DNA of 22,558 nucleotides from positions 1 through 22,558 of the forward strand of contig JWZX01002359.1 of the NCBI GenBank assembly GCA_001275005.1, read 5' to 3'. Both the position numbers and the translations under genes were made by a program. Source of the DNA: Chrysochromulina tobinii (Eukaryota; Haptophyta; Prymnesiales; Chrysochromulinaceae). The notes beneath the pieces are model-generated. The model made no database searches. It had not been told where the DNA came from and saw only the letters and a list, made by a program, of their open reading frames with translations. This document shows positions 1 through 11,800 of this stretch, piece by piece (position 1 is the stretch's first letter; each line of letters opens with the position of its first letter).

Positions 1-1
1 G

Positions 2-664
2 CCAGCGCCGGCGCTCGCCCCGGCCTTCCCTCCCCGCGCCTCGTCCCCCGTCACCTCCCCTCGCCTCCTTTCACACCCTTATTCACAGCCCTCCTCGCCC
101 ATCCGCTCGTCACCCCTCGCGACGTCGCACCGCTCGGCGCTCAGCTCGGCGCTTCTCGTGCCCTCGGACGCGCAGCCGACCCTCGGCGCTTCTCGAGCCG
201 ACCCTTCGCCCGCCAGCTCCCCTAGCCTCCTTTCACAGCCCTATTCACAGCCCTCTTCGCCCGCCAGCTCCCCTCTCCGCCGCAGCTCCGACGGCCCCGG
301 CGCCCCTCCCACAGAGGCGCTCCTGCCGTCGACGAGCGCCATATCGAGCGCCTCGCCAGTCAGCTCAGTGCCGCCGCCAGCACCGCTGCCACAAACGCCG
401 CCGCCGCTACCGCCCTCTGCACACTGCGCCCCCGCCGCCAGGGAGGCAGAGGCGGCATCTGCTTCGCAAGTCCCTCCGTCGGCACCCGCTCTGGTTGGGG
501 ATGTGGCGGCGCAGCCCCCGCCGGATATGCTTGCCGCACTGCGTGAGCGATATGCTGCCGCTCGGCGGGCGGCACTTCCTGGCAAGGCGGAGTCCTCCTT
601 GCCGACCAGTCTGCCTTGCGACCCGGGCCAGGGCCCCACGGAGGTTGAACAAGTGGATGGCTGA
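2..664 (+). CDS. 3' end of a Pro/Ser-rich protein (5' part outside window)
   Basis: The frame is open from the left edge (first full codon at position 2) to a TGA at 662-664, so this is the C-terminal ~220 residues of a longer protein. The sequence is dominated by Pro, Ser and Ala. It contains an internal repeat: a segment with SPRLLSHPYSQPSSP (about 53-97) recurs as SPSLLSQPYSQPSSP (about 215-259). A proline-rich stretch follows, and then a short probable helix, DMLAALRERYAAARRAALPG, near the C-terminus. I recognise no domain and no catalytic motif, and assign no function. An ATG-like internal start near 158 is less likely than continuation from upstream because the same repeated composition extends to the edge. 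High GC inflates open frames here, so its coding status rests on the in-frame amino-acid repeat and the drop in GC right after the stop. Confidence 0.5.
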   Translation, partial: PAPALAPAFPPRASSPVTSPRLLSHPYSQPSSPIRSSPLATSHRSALSSALLVPSDAQPTLGASRADPSPASSPSLLSQPYSQPSSPASSPLRRSSDGPGAPPTEALLPSTSAISSASPVSSVPPPAPLPQTPPPLPPSAHCAPAAREAEAASASQVPPSAPALVGDVAAQPPPDMLAALRERYAAARRAALPGKAESSLPTSLPCDPGQGPTEVEQVDG

Positions 665-881
665 GCATTTTTGTAACCGCCACACTACGCCACACTTCAA
701 TTGTCTCATCAATCCGCCCAGTATTCGCGTGCTTGCTTGCGGCATGTTGGGATTCGAGGTTCGCACGGATGAAAAAACCGTTCTGTTTTCGTAACTGATT
801 TACCGGCGTCGCAAAATGCCGATCGAGCACGTCGAGGTGTAGCGCGCGTGCGTTGACCCACGCCTCGTGGTGCTTCCAAAT
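665..881. other. Intergenic spacer, lower GC
   Basis: About 217 bases between the upstream stop and the EF-hand gene. It is clearly less GC-rich than its flanks and has T- and A-runs (tttttg at about 667, aaaaaacc at about 774). It would hold the 3' UTR of the first gene and the promoter or 5' UTR of the next. I see no defined promoter element. Confidence 0.4.
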
Positions 882-2312
882 ATGTCGCGCGCACGTTCGA
901 ATAGCGCGAGCACGAGCTCGCCCAGGGGCGGCCTCCAAAGGGCGCTCGCCCACGTGCCCAGGGGCCCAGGCCCACCGCTATATGTGCCACTCGATCACTC
1001 TGAAGTCGATGAGCTCAGCCGGGGCCGGATCGAACTGCTGCCCAAGAAGCTCAGGATGCTGCTCAAGAGGCACAGAGCCCCTGTGCGCTCGCTCTTCTCG
1101 ACGCTGGACGGCAACCTGGACGGTGCCATCACGCGCCATGAGCTGTGGACTTCGCTGCAGGCCATCGGCGTGCCCTTGTGCCTCGAAGACGCGGACCTGC
1201 TCTTCCGAGCGCTGCTGGAGTTTGCCATTGGCAAGGGCGAGGTTTCACTATCATTCCGAGCGGTCCAGAAAGCTTTGCTGAGCCCCGAACTGGGCGAGCT
1301 CGTCTGGGAAATGGATCAAGACCGGCGGTCGGTGTCGAAAGCCCAGAAGGCCCTCGCCATTACCACGAAGGCGGAGCATCAGGCAGCCAAGGCTCTGAAG
1401 GAGAAGGCGGACGCGGTCGAGAGGCTGCGGGTGGCACGGAGCCGTATGTCGGCGTTGAACGCGTACGTGGATTTCTTGGAGGGGGGGCAAACAGATCTCG
1501 AGGTGCGTATGAGCGAGCTTGCCCACGAGAACGTCGATATGCACATGAAGGTAGCCGAGGTGCGCCGCGAGCACATCCACATGACGGAGGGCGCGTGGAA
1601 TTCGCGCTCGAGCTCGCCGAGATTGCGCCCGAGCTCGGCCTCGCCGCGGCGCTCGCCATGGCGCGGAGAGCTCAGTCGGTCCAACGGGCCCAACTCGGCT
1701 GATGAGGAAGGCAATTGGGCCGGGCCCAAATCGGCTGATGAGGAAGGCAATTGGGCCGACTCGCCCCTCGGACGGTGGAGGGCGCAGCAGCAGCGGGGAG
1801 GGCGAGGCGGCGGGGGGAGGGCCGGGGCCGCGGGCGAGCGTTTGCCGTGGGTCGGCTCGAGGGTCGGCGTCGACGGGAGCGTGAGCGGGAACGCGAGCAC
1901 CACGCCGCCGCTTGTCGATTCACCGCTAGGTCGGTGGAGAGCGGAGCAGCAGCAGGGCTCATCTAAGCCATCCAGTGGCGGAGCGTCGTCGTGGGCGCCC
2001 ACGAGGGAGGCCTCCATGGGCCCTCCGAAGCCGCCGACGGAACGTTCCGTGACTCCGTATGCGTACAGCAGCCGCCCGAGCGTGTTTGAGGCCGCGGCCA
2101 TCAAGGCGCTCGCCTCCGCCGCCACGGTGCACGCCACCGCAGCCGCGGCGCCTACCGCTTCAACGCCCACGGGAGAGAGCGCGGGAGAATGGCTCTCTCC
2201 CGTGACTGTTCCATCGGCTGTTCCCTCGTCGGTGCCCTCGTCGGTGCCCTCGTTCCAGCTGGGGCCTCCGCCTGAGCGTCCGAGCTGGAGAGCTCAGATG
2301 CAATCTCGGTGA
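882..2312 (+). CDS. EF-hand and coiled-coil protein with low-complexity tail
   Basis: Predicted 476 residues from the ATG at 882; the frame also stays open upstream through GTG codons at 867-872. Residues 76-87 (DGNLDGAITRHE) form a canonical EF-hand loop, with D1, N3, D5, G6, I8 and E12 in place. A second, degenerate EF-hand lies at about 101-132 and lacks the acidic ligands. Residues ~150-235 are rich in A, K, E, R and L in a coiled-coil pattern. From ~240 the chain is low-complexity Ser/Pro/Gly with duplicated motifs: SADEEGNWA at 272-280 and 284-292, and DSPLGRWRA at 293-301 and 346-354. A single good calcium-binding loop followed by a coiled coil suggests a Ca2+-responsive structural or adaptor protein. 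A ciliary role is conceivable beside dynein, but that is only inference. The stop overlaps a consensus-like donor (CG|GTGAGC), so a further 3' exon cannot be excluded. Confidence 0.65.
   Translation: MSRARSNSASTSSPRGGLQRALAHVPRGPGPPLYVPLDHSEVDELSRGRIELLPKKLRMLLKRHRAPVRSLFSTLDGNLDGAITRHELWTSLQAIGVPLCLEDADLLFRALLEFAIGKGEVSLSFRAVQKALLSPELGELVWEMDQDRRSVSKAQKALAITTKAEHQAAKALKEKADAVERLRVARSRMSALNAYVDFLEGGQTDLEVRMSELAHENVDMHMKVAEVRREHIHMTEGAWNSRSSSPRLRPSSASPRRSPWRGELSRSNGPNSADEEGNWAGPKSADEEGNWADSPLGRWRAQQQRGGRGGGGRAGAAGERLPWVGSRVGVDGSVSGNASTTPPLVDSPLGRWRAEQQQGSSKPSSGGASSWAPTREASMGPPKPPTERSVTPYAYSSRPSVFEAAAIKALASAATVHATAAAAPTASTPTGESAGEWLSPVTVPSAVPSSVPSSVPSFQLGPPPERPSWRAQMQSR
1685..1758 (+). repeat. 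36-bp tandem duplication within coding sequence
   Basis: A 36-bp unit occurs twice in tandem (starting at 1685 and 1721) with one visible mismatch. It is in frame (12 codons) and encodes the duplicated SADEEGNWA motif. Its core gatgaggaaggcaat differs by one base from the core of the 19-bp array in CPT2 intron 5 at 17971-18027. Confidence 0.85.
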
Positions 2313-2860
2313 GCTCCGGTCCACGTGTGCGCCGCGTGTTGGCCTTGAAGGCCGATCCCGCGCCGCTTGGTGACCAACACAGCGCCGCGCGGTGACCAGA
2401 ACGCAGTGTCGCACTGTGACCAACACACGTCACATCTTCAGCGCAGACGATCAGAGGTGCAGATCAGAGGCAGTACACGTCAGTCAAATCAAAATGTCAG
2501 GTTGTAGTCTTGGTCAGTGGGATTGTCATTACATCATTCACACCAGTCCCGAGACAGACAAATCTCCCAAATGGAGTTTTATTCTCTCTCCGACACATTT
2601 TGCCCTCAGTTTTCCCACAAGATATAAGAAAACCACCACCGTTGCCTCCTCAGTGCTTTTTTGCTGGCCGTCGTGCTGCCCCTGGTTCGCAATTGCCTTC
2701 CAGCTCGCGCGCGCGCGCGCGTAGCGCATTGCCCTGCGCCCCCAGCCCGACCCCGCGCCCCGTGATGATCCCGACCCGCACGTGATCCTTGTGCAGGCTC
2801 ACGCGACCCCCGGACCGCGCGGTCTTCGTCCTTTGACGAAGAGCACGCGCCGGCAGCAAG
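2313..2860. other. Intergenic region / probable dynein promoter and 5' UTR
   Basis: 548 bases between the EF-hand stop and the dynein ATG. GTGACCA recurs three times (2370, 2392 and 2416), twice as part of gtgaccaacac. A short tandem pair built on gatcagagg lies at about 2449-2472. From about 2500 to 2640 the sequence is AT-richer and includes gatataagaa (2621-2630), a possible TATA-like element though far from the ATG. An alternating CG tract (2706-2721) follows. The GTGACCA copies could be transcription-factor sites. No convincing X-box for RFX, which often controls ciliary genes, was seen by eye. No small gene is supported. Confidence 0.4.
2706..2721. repeat. (CG)n dinucleotide tract
   Basis: An uninterrupted alternating CG run of 16 bases, 140 bp upstream of the dynein ATG. 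Such tracts can adopt Z-DNA; that is general knowledge, not shown here. Confidence 0.9.
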
Positions 2861-5800
2861 ATGTCGATCAAAGATGATCCACGCTTCAAGTACATTTCGA
2901 AGATTGTGGCGTCGCAGCTGACGACGGCGTCGCTTACCGTGACACCGGCCATGGTCAACAAGGCAGCCAATGCGACCTTTTTGACGGAATTCTTCTCCGC
3001 TGCCGAGGCACCCGGCTACGAGCCGCGCATGGCGCTGCTCTTCTACTGCCAGCCCATGGGCGGCTCTGCAGAGCCGGTGGTCTTCATGACCGACGGCTCG
3101 GATGTGCCGCTCGCGGGCAAGTGCTCGTACATCGTGCGCTCGACGGCGCCCAACGTCGCTGTGAAGGACGTCGAGATGGATTGCAACTTTGGCTCGCTGT
3201 CGATCTCGAGCAAGGATGGCAACCCGATGGATACGATGGCCGCTCTGATCAAGGAGCTCTACTTCCCGCTGATGACGACGAACGGCTTCGGGTACGCGAA
3301 ACAGATGACGGCGGACCACCGGAAGAAGCTCATCGGCGACTCGCAGGGCTTTGCCCACAGCCTCGACAAGACGCTGAGCGAGCTCAAGCTCGTCGTCAAT
3401 CTCCAGGCGCCCGACGACAAGTTTGCCATCGAGTCCAAGCCGGCGGCAGTGATGGCGGCGGCGGCGAATGCGGACTTTGTGATCGAGTTCGAGCGCGTCA
3501 TCAAGCTCTGGACTGACGAGACCGAGGCGCTCCTCAACGAGCCCGAGCTCGCGCAGCCCAAGGACGGCGACGACGAGGACATCGGCCCGCGCACCGAGCT
3601 TGACTGGTGGAAGAAGCGTGCGACGAAGCTCAACTCGATCGTGGACGACCTCAAGACGGAGAAGTGCCAGATCGTGCTGCTTGTGCTGCAGCAATGCAAG
3701 AGCCGTCAGCTCAAAAAGTGGCGCGTCATCAACAACGCGATCACGGACGCTCTCAACGAGGCCAAAGACAACGTCAAGTACCTCGCCACGCTGGACAAGT
3801 ACATCGATCCTCTGTACATGGCGTCGCCGCCCGACGTGCACGACTCGCTCTCCGGGCTGCTCAACAATCTGCGCATGATGCACGCGATCGCGCGCTACTA
3901 CGCGACGCCCGAGCGCATGACCGTCCTCTTCACCAAGATCACGGCGCAGATGATCGTCAACTGCCGAAAGTGGGTCACGAGCAAGGGCGCGCTCTGGGAC
4001 CAGGATATTGGCGAGCTGCTCAAGTCGCTCAACGTGTGCTACTCGCTCTTCAACGAGTACCGGTCCGAGTACGAGAAGACGCGCGACAAGCTCAAGGAGG
4101 TGCCCTCGTCGAAGCAGTTCGAGTTCTCGGAGAACATCATCTTCTCCAAGTCCAACCTCTTCCAGCGGCGCATCGAGAAGCTCATCGACCTGTTCACCAC
4201 GGTCGACCAGTTCACCCACCTGGCCAAGCGGGACCTCGAGGGCCTGGACGGCCTGATGAAGAACTTCTTCTCGATGGTGGGCGACTTCAAGCGCAAGCCG
4301 TACGACCTCTTCGACTTCCAGCTCAACCAGTTTGACCGCGACTACCTCGAGTTCCTCGCCAACATCCACGAGCTCGAGTCATCGCTGCAGGGCTTCATCA
4401 ACTCGTCGTTCGAGCACATCACCTCGACGGAGGCGGCGATGCTGCTGCTCGACCAGCTGCGCCACATGCTGCAGCGCGACACCCTCAAGGACGACCTCGA
4501 GTCCAAGCGCCTCACCATCTTCCAGCACTTTTTGGGCGACCTCGAGGTCGTCTCGCGCACGTACGAGAAGCTCAAGAACAACCCGCCGCTCACGCGCAAC
4601 GTGCCGCCGGTCACGGGCAACGTGCTCTGGGCGCGCCAGCTCATGCGGCGCATCGAGCAGCCCATGCAGCAGTTCCGCAACCACCAGGAGCTCATGGAGC
4701 TCAAGGACTCGAAGAAGGCCGTCAAGGTGTACAACAAGATCGCGCGCACCGTGGTCGAGTTTGAGGCGCTCTGGGAGCTTGCGTGGGTGCGAGGCATCGA
4801 GGCGGCCAAGAGCGGGCTGCAGTCGACGCTCTTCGTGCGCCACCCGACGACAGAGAAGCTGTACGTCAACTTCGACCACCAGATCCTTGAGCTGATGAAG
4901 GAGGCCAAGTGCCTGCGGCGCCTCGGGCACGAGATCCCCGAGTCGGCCAAGATGGTGCTCATGATGGAGGACAAGTACAAGCACCACTTCAACCTGCTCT
5001 CGTACGCGCTCGTCGAGTACGAGCGCACGATGGCCAACGTGCCCGAGCTTCTCGAGGCGCTGCTCAAGCCGCACATCGCCGAGCTCACGGCCGTCATCAA
5101 CCCGGGGCTCGTGACGCTCACCTGGACCTCGATGAACATCTCCGCCTTCCTGCAGCGCTTCCACAGCGAGATGCTCCGCTTCAATGAGCTCGTGGACAAG
5201 CTCAAGGACATCATGGCGAACCGTCTCATGCGCAACCAGCAGATGATCGCCACGATGCCGCTCGTCGACATGCCCGACACGGCGGGTGGTGGCGCGGAAG
5301 GTGGCCTGGTGCCACTCGACAAGTTCGTCGACATCCAGCTCAAGTTCTCGTCCGGGCAGATGGGCATCCTCGCCGCCAAGAACATCGAGATCGAGCGCGG
5401 CTTCAAGGACCTGATCGTGCAGATCCTCGACTACCCGCTCTCGTACGTCACCGACTCGGTCGACGCCACCGAGATCGCCAAGCTCGCCGACCACTTCTCG
5501 ACGACCACGTACAAGGCGGTGCAGGACTGCACGCGAGGCTCTCTCGAGACCCTCAAGGGGCGCGTCGCGGCCAAGTCGCTCGCCAACTTCCTCTTCATGG
5601 ACAACCCGTTGTTTGAGGTGTTTGTCGAGATGACGTCGACGGGCGCGAAGATGAACCCGACGCTCGATGAGATCCAGTCGGCGATCAACTCGTGCGTGCG
5701 CGCCGTGCTCGTCTGCTCGAAGCAGCTCGACGTGTGGGAGAATGACGACGGCCACGGCAGCGGCAAGAAGGTCTTCGACGTAGTCTCGAGGGAGAAGGAC

Positions 5801-8800
5801 GTGGTGCGCCAGGTGCTGCTGCTCACGGGCTCGCTCGAGGGCGTCAAGCGACAGGTCTACGAGTACCTGCAAACCTTCGCGAAGTACGACTACCTGTGGA
5901 AAGGGAACAAGAAGAAGGAGTACGAGGCGTTCATGAGCAAGGAGCCAACGCTCGAGGACTTCGAGACTGAGCTCAAGAAGTACGATCACGTCGAGCAGGA
6001 CATTCTGGGCATCCCGCAGACGCACAACATCGGTGCTCTCTCGCTCGAGACAGGCTCGCTCAAGACGGCGCTCTCGAAGGAGGCGCAGGCGTGGAAGAAG
6101 CAATACGCGAAGAATCTGCACGCGCAGGCCCAGCTGGAGCTTGCCAAGTCGACCGAGTGGATGGAGAAGCACACGCGCTACCTCAAGCGCGAGCTCAACG
6201 ACCTTGACGACGTGCAGCTCGCCATGGGCTATCTCGCGGCCATCCGCGAGAAGGAGACAATGCTTGACTGGGAGTTTGGCCCCATCGAAGAGAAGTACGC
6301 GCTGCTCATCAAGTACAACGTCGACATCCCCAAGGAGGAGATCGACCAGGTGGGCGACCTGCACTATGCATGGCGCAAGCTCAAGACCGCGGCCAACAAC
6401 ATCACCGAAAGCCTCGGCGCGAACCAGGAGACGTTCAAGAAGAGCCTCGTGCGCAACGTGCGTATGTTCGTCGTCGACGTGGCGCAGTTCCGCTCCGATT
6501 TCGAGGCCAACGGCCCGGGCGTGCCTGGCCTGCCGCCGCTCGATGCCAACGAGCGCCTGCGCAAGTTCCAGCGCCTGTTCGACGAGCGCGAGCGCAAGAA
6601 CGTGGCGTACTCGGCGGGCGAGACGCTCTTTGGTCTACCGGTGACCACGTACCCGGAGCTCGAGAAGACCAAGGAGGAGCTCGGGCTGCTCGCGAAGCTG
6701 TACGACCTCTTTACGACCGTCCTCGATACCATTACCGGCTTCAACGATATGCACTGGGCCGATGTGGTCGGATTCACCGACACGCCCAAGGGCCCCGAGT
6801 CGAACATCTCGATCATGGTCAAGAAGCTCGAGGAGTTCCAGCTGGGCATCAAGAAGATGCCCAAGGAACTGCGCGGCTGGGACGCGTACGTCGAGCTCAA
6901 GAAGATGGTCGATGACTTCCTCGAGACGCTGCCGCTCGTCGAGCAGCTCGCAAGCCCGTCGCTGCGCGCGCGCCACTGGGCGGCGCTCGAGAAGCTCACC
7001 GGTAAGGAGCTCCACGTGACCTCCGATGGGTTCATGCTCAAAGACCTGCTCGATGCCGGCATCCTGTCGGTGTCCGAGGACGTCGAGGAGATTGCGGGCT
7101 CGGCCGTCAAGGAGCTCGCCATCGAAGGCAAGCTCAACGACATCGCCAACGACTGGGCGGTGCGCGCACTCTCCTTCTCGCCCTTCAAGACGCGCGGCAA
7201 CATCATGCTCAATGCGGGCGCGACCGCCGAGATGATGGAGGCCCTCGAGGAGGCGCAGATGGGCCTTGGCTCGATGCTCGCCTCGCGCTTCGTGCTCCCC
7301 TTCAAGGAGATGGCCGACATGTGGGTGATGAACCTCTCGTCCATTGGTGAGACGCTGGAGCAGTGGACGGCGGTGCAGCTCATGTGGCAGTACCTCGAGG
7401 CCGTCTTCACCTCGGGCGACATCGCCAAGCAGCTGCCGCAGGAGTCGAAGCGCTTCCAAGGCATCGACAAGAACTGGGTCAAGATTATGTCCAAGGGCAA
7501 CGAGGTGCCCAACCTCGTCAACTACATTGTGGGCAACGACACGCTCCAGCAGCTGCTGCCGCACATGTTCGAGCAGCTCGAGCTCTGCCAGAAGGCCCTC
7601 TCCGGCTACCTCGACCAGAAGCGTGCCGCCTTCCCGCGCTTCTTCTTCGTGGCCGACGCGACGCTGCTCGAGGTGCTCTCGCAAGGCTCCAACCCGCAGG
7701 CCATCCAGCCGCACCTGCAGTCGTGCTTCGACTCGGTCGTGTACGCCGATTTCAACAAGAAGAACAAGTCGCAGGTCGACGGGCTTGAGTCGGGCGAGGG
7801 CCAGTCTATCAAGCTCGTCAATGTGGTCAATGCCGAGGGCAACATCGAGGACTGGCTCGGCAAGCTGCTTCGCGAGATGCAGATCACGGTCAACCGCATC
7901 ATCTGCTACGCGGCGGCCGACTCTGAGCACATGAGCACCGAGGAGCTCACGCACAAGTACCAGGCGCAAGTCTCGCTCATCGGCATCCAGTTCAAGTGGA
8001 CCGCCGACTCGGAGGACGCGCTCTACCGTGCCAAGGCCGAGAAGGCCATCATCAAGGCCACCAACAAGAAGCACCAGCAGCGCCTCACCGACCTCGTCGC
8101 CATCAACATGCGCCCGGACCAGGAGCTGCGTGCCTTTGGAAAGTGGACGCGCAAGAAGGTCGAGACGATGATCGTCGTTGACGTGCACCAGCGCGACGTC
8201 TTCGTCGACATCGAGCTGCACCGCGTGCGCGATATCGAGGACTTCGAGTGGCAGAAGCAGGCGCGCTTCTATTGGGACTTTGACCACGACGCCGCCAAGA
8301 TCTCGATCGCCGATGTCGACTTCCACTACACCAACGAGTACCTGGGCGTCAAGGAGCGCCTCGTGATCACGCCGCTCACCGATCGCTGCTACGTCACCCT
8401 CTCGCAGGCTCTCGGAATGTTCCTTGGTGGCGCGCCCGCGGGCCCCGCTGGCACGGGCAAGACCGAGACGACCAAGGACATGGGCTGCACGCTCGGCAAG
8501 TTTGTGATGGTCACCAACTGCGGCGACCAGATGGACTTCCGCTCGCTCGGCAACATTTACAAAGGCGCGGCGATGGCCGGTCTCTGGAGTTGCTTCGACG
8601 AGTTCAACCGCATCAACCTCGATGTGCTCTCGGTGGCGGCGCAGCAGGTGGGCTCCGTGCTCATGGCCGTCAAGATGGGCGCCCAAATGTTCCAGTTCAC
8701 AGACGGCCAGACCGTCAACTGCGACCCGGCGGTCGGCTACTTCATCACGATGAACCCCGGCTACGCAGGCCGCCAGGAGCTGCCCGAGAACCTCAAGTCG

Positions 8801-11800
8801 CAGCACCGTGGCGTGACCATGATGGTCCCCGATCGTCAGATCATCATGCAGGTCAAGCTCACCGGCGCGGGCTACATTCAGAACTTTGTCTGCGGCAAGA
8901 AGTTCAACGTGCTCTACCGTCTTTGCGAGGAGCAGCTCTCGAAGCAGGCGCACTACGACTTCGGCCTGCGCAACATCCTCGCCGTGCTTCGCACGTGCGG
9001 CACGTCCAAGCGTGACGCTGGCAAGGATCCGGAGGGCGTGCTTGAGCCCATGCTTGCGATGCGCACGCTGCGCGACATGAACCTGTCTAACTTCGTCGCC
9101 GAGGACGTGTCCCTCTTCCTCGCGCTCATCGAGGACCTCTTCCCCGGCCTCAAGGCGCCCGCGATGAAGCACCCGCTCGTTGAGCCCGCCGTCAAGAAGG
9201 CCGTCGATGCGAACAACCTGCAGGCGCTGCCCTCGTGGATGCTCAAGATCATCCAGGTGTACGAGATGTGCCTCGTGCGCCACTCGCTCATGCTCGTCGG
9301 CCCGTCGGGCACGGGCAAGTCGAGGATCGTGCAGGTGCTCCAGCAGGCCTTCCAGTCGATCGTCGTGCCGCCCGATGCTCTCGTCGAAGCCATGATCGGC
9401 CAGCCCCAAAAGTTCGTGACGATGAACCCGAAGGCGATCCTCTCGGGCCAGATGTTCGGCACGATGGACGTGGCCGCTGGCGAGTGGCACGATGGCATCT
9501 TCTCGCAGCTGTGGCGCCGCGCGAACAAGGATAGGAAGAACTTCACGTGGCTCGTGCTCGACGGGCCCGTTGACGCCATCTGGATCGAGAACATGAACAC
9601 TGTCATGGACGACAACAAGCTGCTCACCCTCGCCAATAGCGACCGCATCCCCATGCTCCGGCCGAACGTGACGCTCCACTTCGAGGTCGAGGACCTTCGC
9701 AACGCCTCGCCGGCGACCGTCTCGCGCGCGGGCATCATCTACGTCTCGGAGGAAGACCTCGGCTACATGCCGTACGTGACGTCGTGGCTCACGTCGCGCA
9801 CCAAGGATGGCAAGGACCTCACCCCCATCTTCGACAAGTACACCGCACCATTGCTCAACTTCATCCGGATCGAGTGCCAGTCCAAGATGTCCATCGCCAA
9901 CATCTCGCTGTGCACCTCCTGCTCGACGCTCCTCGACGCGCTGCTCGGCGCCCTGGATAGCACGCCCAACGCGGCGGCGCTCGAGCGCTTCGTGCTCTAT
10001 TCGATGTTCACGACCATGGCCGGCGTGCTCGAGAACAAGGACCGCGAGAAGGTCGACAAGTTCCTGCGCACGCTCACCAACAACTTGCCCGAGTGCGAGC
10101 ACCCGGACACGATCTTCGAGTTCAAGATCGACACCTCGAACCAGTCGTACCCGTGGGTCTCATGGGGCGCCCTCATCCCCGGCTGGTCGTTCACCGCTCA
10201 GCCCGATCAGCTGGGCAAGCAGTTCGCGTCGCTGCTCATCCCGACGATCGACTCGGTGCGCTGCGAGTACAACATGGGCCTCTCCATCTCGCAGAACCGC
10301 GCCGTCATCCTCGTCGGCGGCCCCGGCACGGCCAAGACTTCGATCATCCTCTCCGTGCTCAACGCGGTGGACCCGATCAAGGTGACCTTCAAGAAGATGT
10401 CGTTCTCGCAGGCGACCACGCCGTCCATTTTCCAGCGCCAGATCGAGTCGTCGGTCGAGAAGCGCCAGGGCAAGACCTTTGGCCCGCCCAACAACAAGCG
10501 CATGCTCTGCTTCATCGACGACATCTCGATGCCCCTCGTCAACGAGTGGGGCGACCAGATCACCCTCGAGATTGTGCGCATGCAGATCGAGAACCGCGGC
10601 TTCTACAGCCTCGACAAGCCGGGCGAGTTCACGGGCATCGTCGACGTGCTCATCCTCGGCGCCATGCTCCATCCGGGCGCGGGCAAGAACGACATCCCCA
10701 ACCGCGCCAAGCGCCACTTCCACGTGATGAATGTGACGCTGCCCTCGAACGCCTCGATCAACCAGATCTTTGGCGCCATGTCGAGCTCCTTCTTCGGCTG
10801 GTCCAAGGACGACGCCATCAAGGAGATGGCCACGAACCTCGTGTCGATGACCATCTCCATCTGGGACCGCATCAAGACCAAGATGCTCCCCACGCCCGCC
10901 AAGTTCCACTACCTCTTCAACCTGCGCGACCTCTCACGCGTCTTCCAGGGCATCTTCAACATCAACGTGCTCGAGACGCTCACCGACTCGTTCATGCTGC
11001 TCGCGCTGTGGAAGCACGAGTGCATGCGCGTCTTCTCGGACAAGCTCGTCGACAAGAAGGACAAGGCGTGGTTCGCCAAGGAGATCTTCGTCGTGCTCGA
11101 GCCGTTCGCCTCCAAGTTCGGCCCCGACATCGAGAAGCTCCAGAGCCAGAAGGACATTTACTTCGTCGACTTCCTGCGCGACGCCGACGAGGATCCGGAG
11201 ACGGGCGAGCTGCTGCCTGCGCCCAAGGTGTACGAGGCCATGCCCTACGAGCAGCTCAACGACGCGCGAAAGAAGGCGGTCGAGAACATGAAGCGCTTCA
11301 ACGAGGCGTTCAAGCTGCTCAAGATGGACCTCGTCTTCTTCCACGATGCCCTCGAGCACCTCTGCCGCATCACGCGCCTCTTTGCGCTCTCACGCGGCTG
11401 CGCGCTCCTCGTCGGCGTCGGCGGCTCGGGCAAGCAGTCGCTCACGCGCCTCTCCTCGTTCATCTGCAACGCGACCTGCTTCCAGATCACGCTCACCAAG
11501 ACCTACAACGGCAACAACCTGCTCGAGGACTTCAAGCCGCTCTACCGGCGGGCGGGCGTGACGGCCAAGCCGACGATCTTCATGCTCACCGACAAGGAGA
11601 TCAAGGACGAGGGCTTCCTCGAGTACTTTAACATCTTCCTCAATACGGGTGAGCTGCCCAACCTCTTCCCTCGGGACGAGTACGACGCGATCATCGGCGA
11701 GCTCCGTGAAAAGTACCAGGCGATGTACAAGGGCTCGGAGCCAACTGTCGACCAGCTGTGGGCGTGGTTCATCGAGCGCGTGCGCTCGAACCTGCACCTG

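Noticed and set aside
360-953. Minus-strand open frame over the first two genes
   Set aside because: It crosses the lower-GC spacer and two different + strand frames, and its composition looks like random GC-rich translation with no motif.
6635-10102. Minus-strand open frame of 1155 codons opposite dynein
   Set aside because: It is the shadow of the dynein frame: G/C at third positions removes stops from the complementary frame. Its product is a monotonous L/V/E/R/H-rich chain with no family motif, while the + frame has all dynein signatures.
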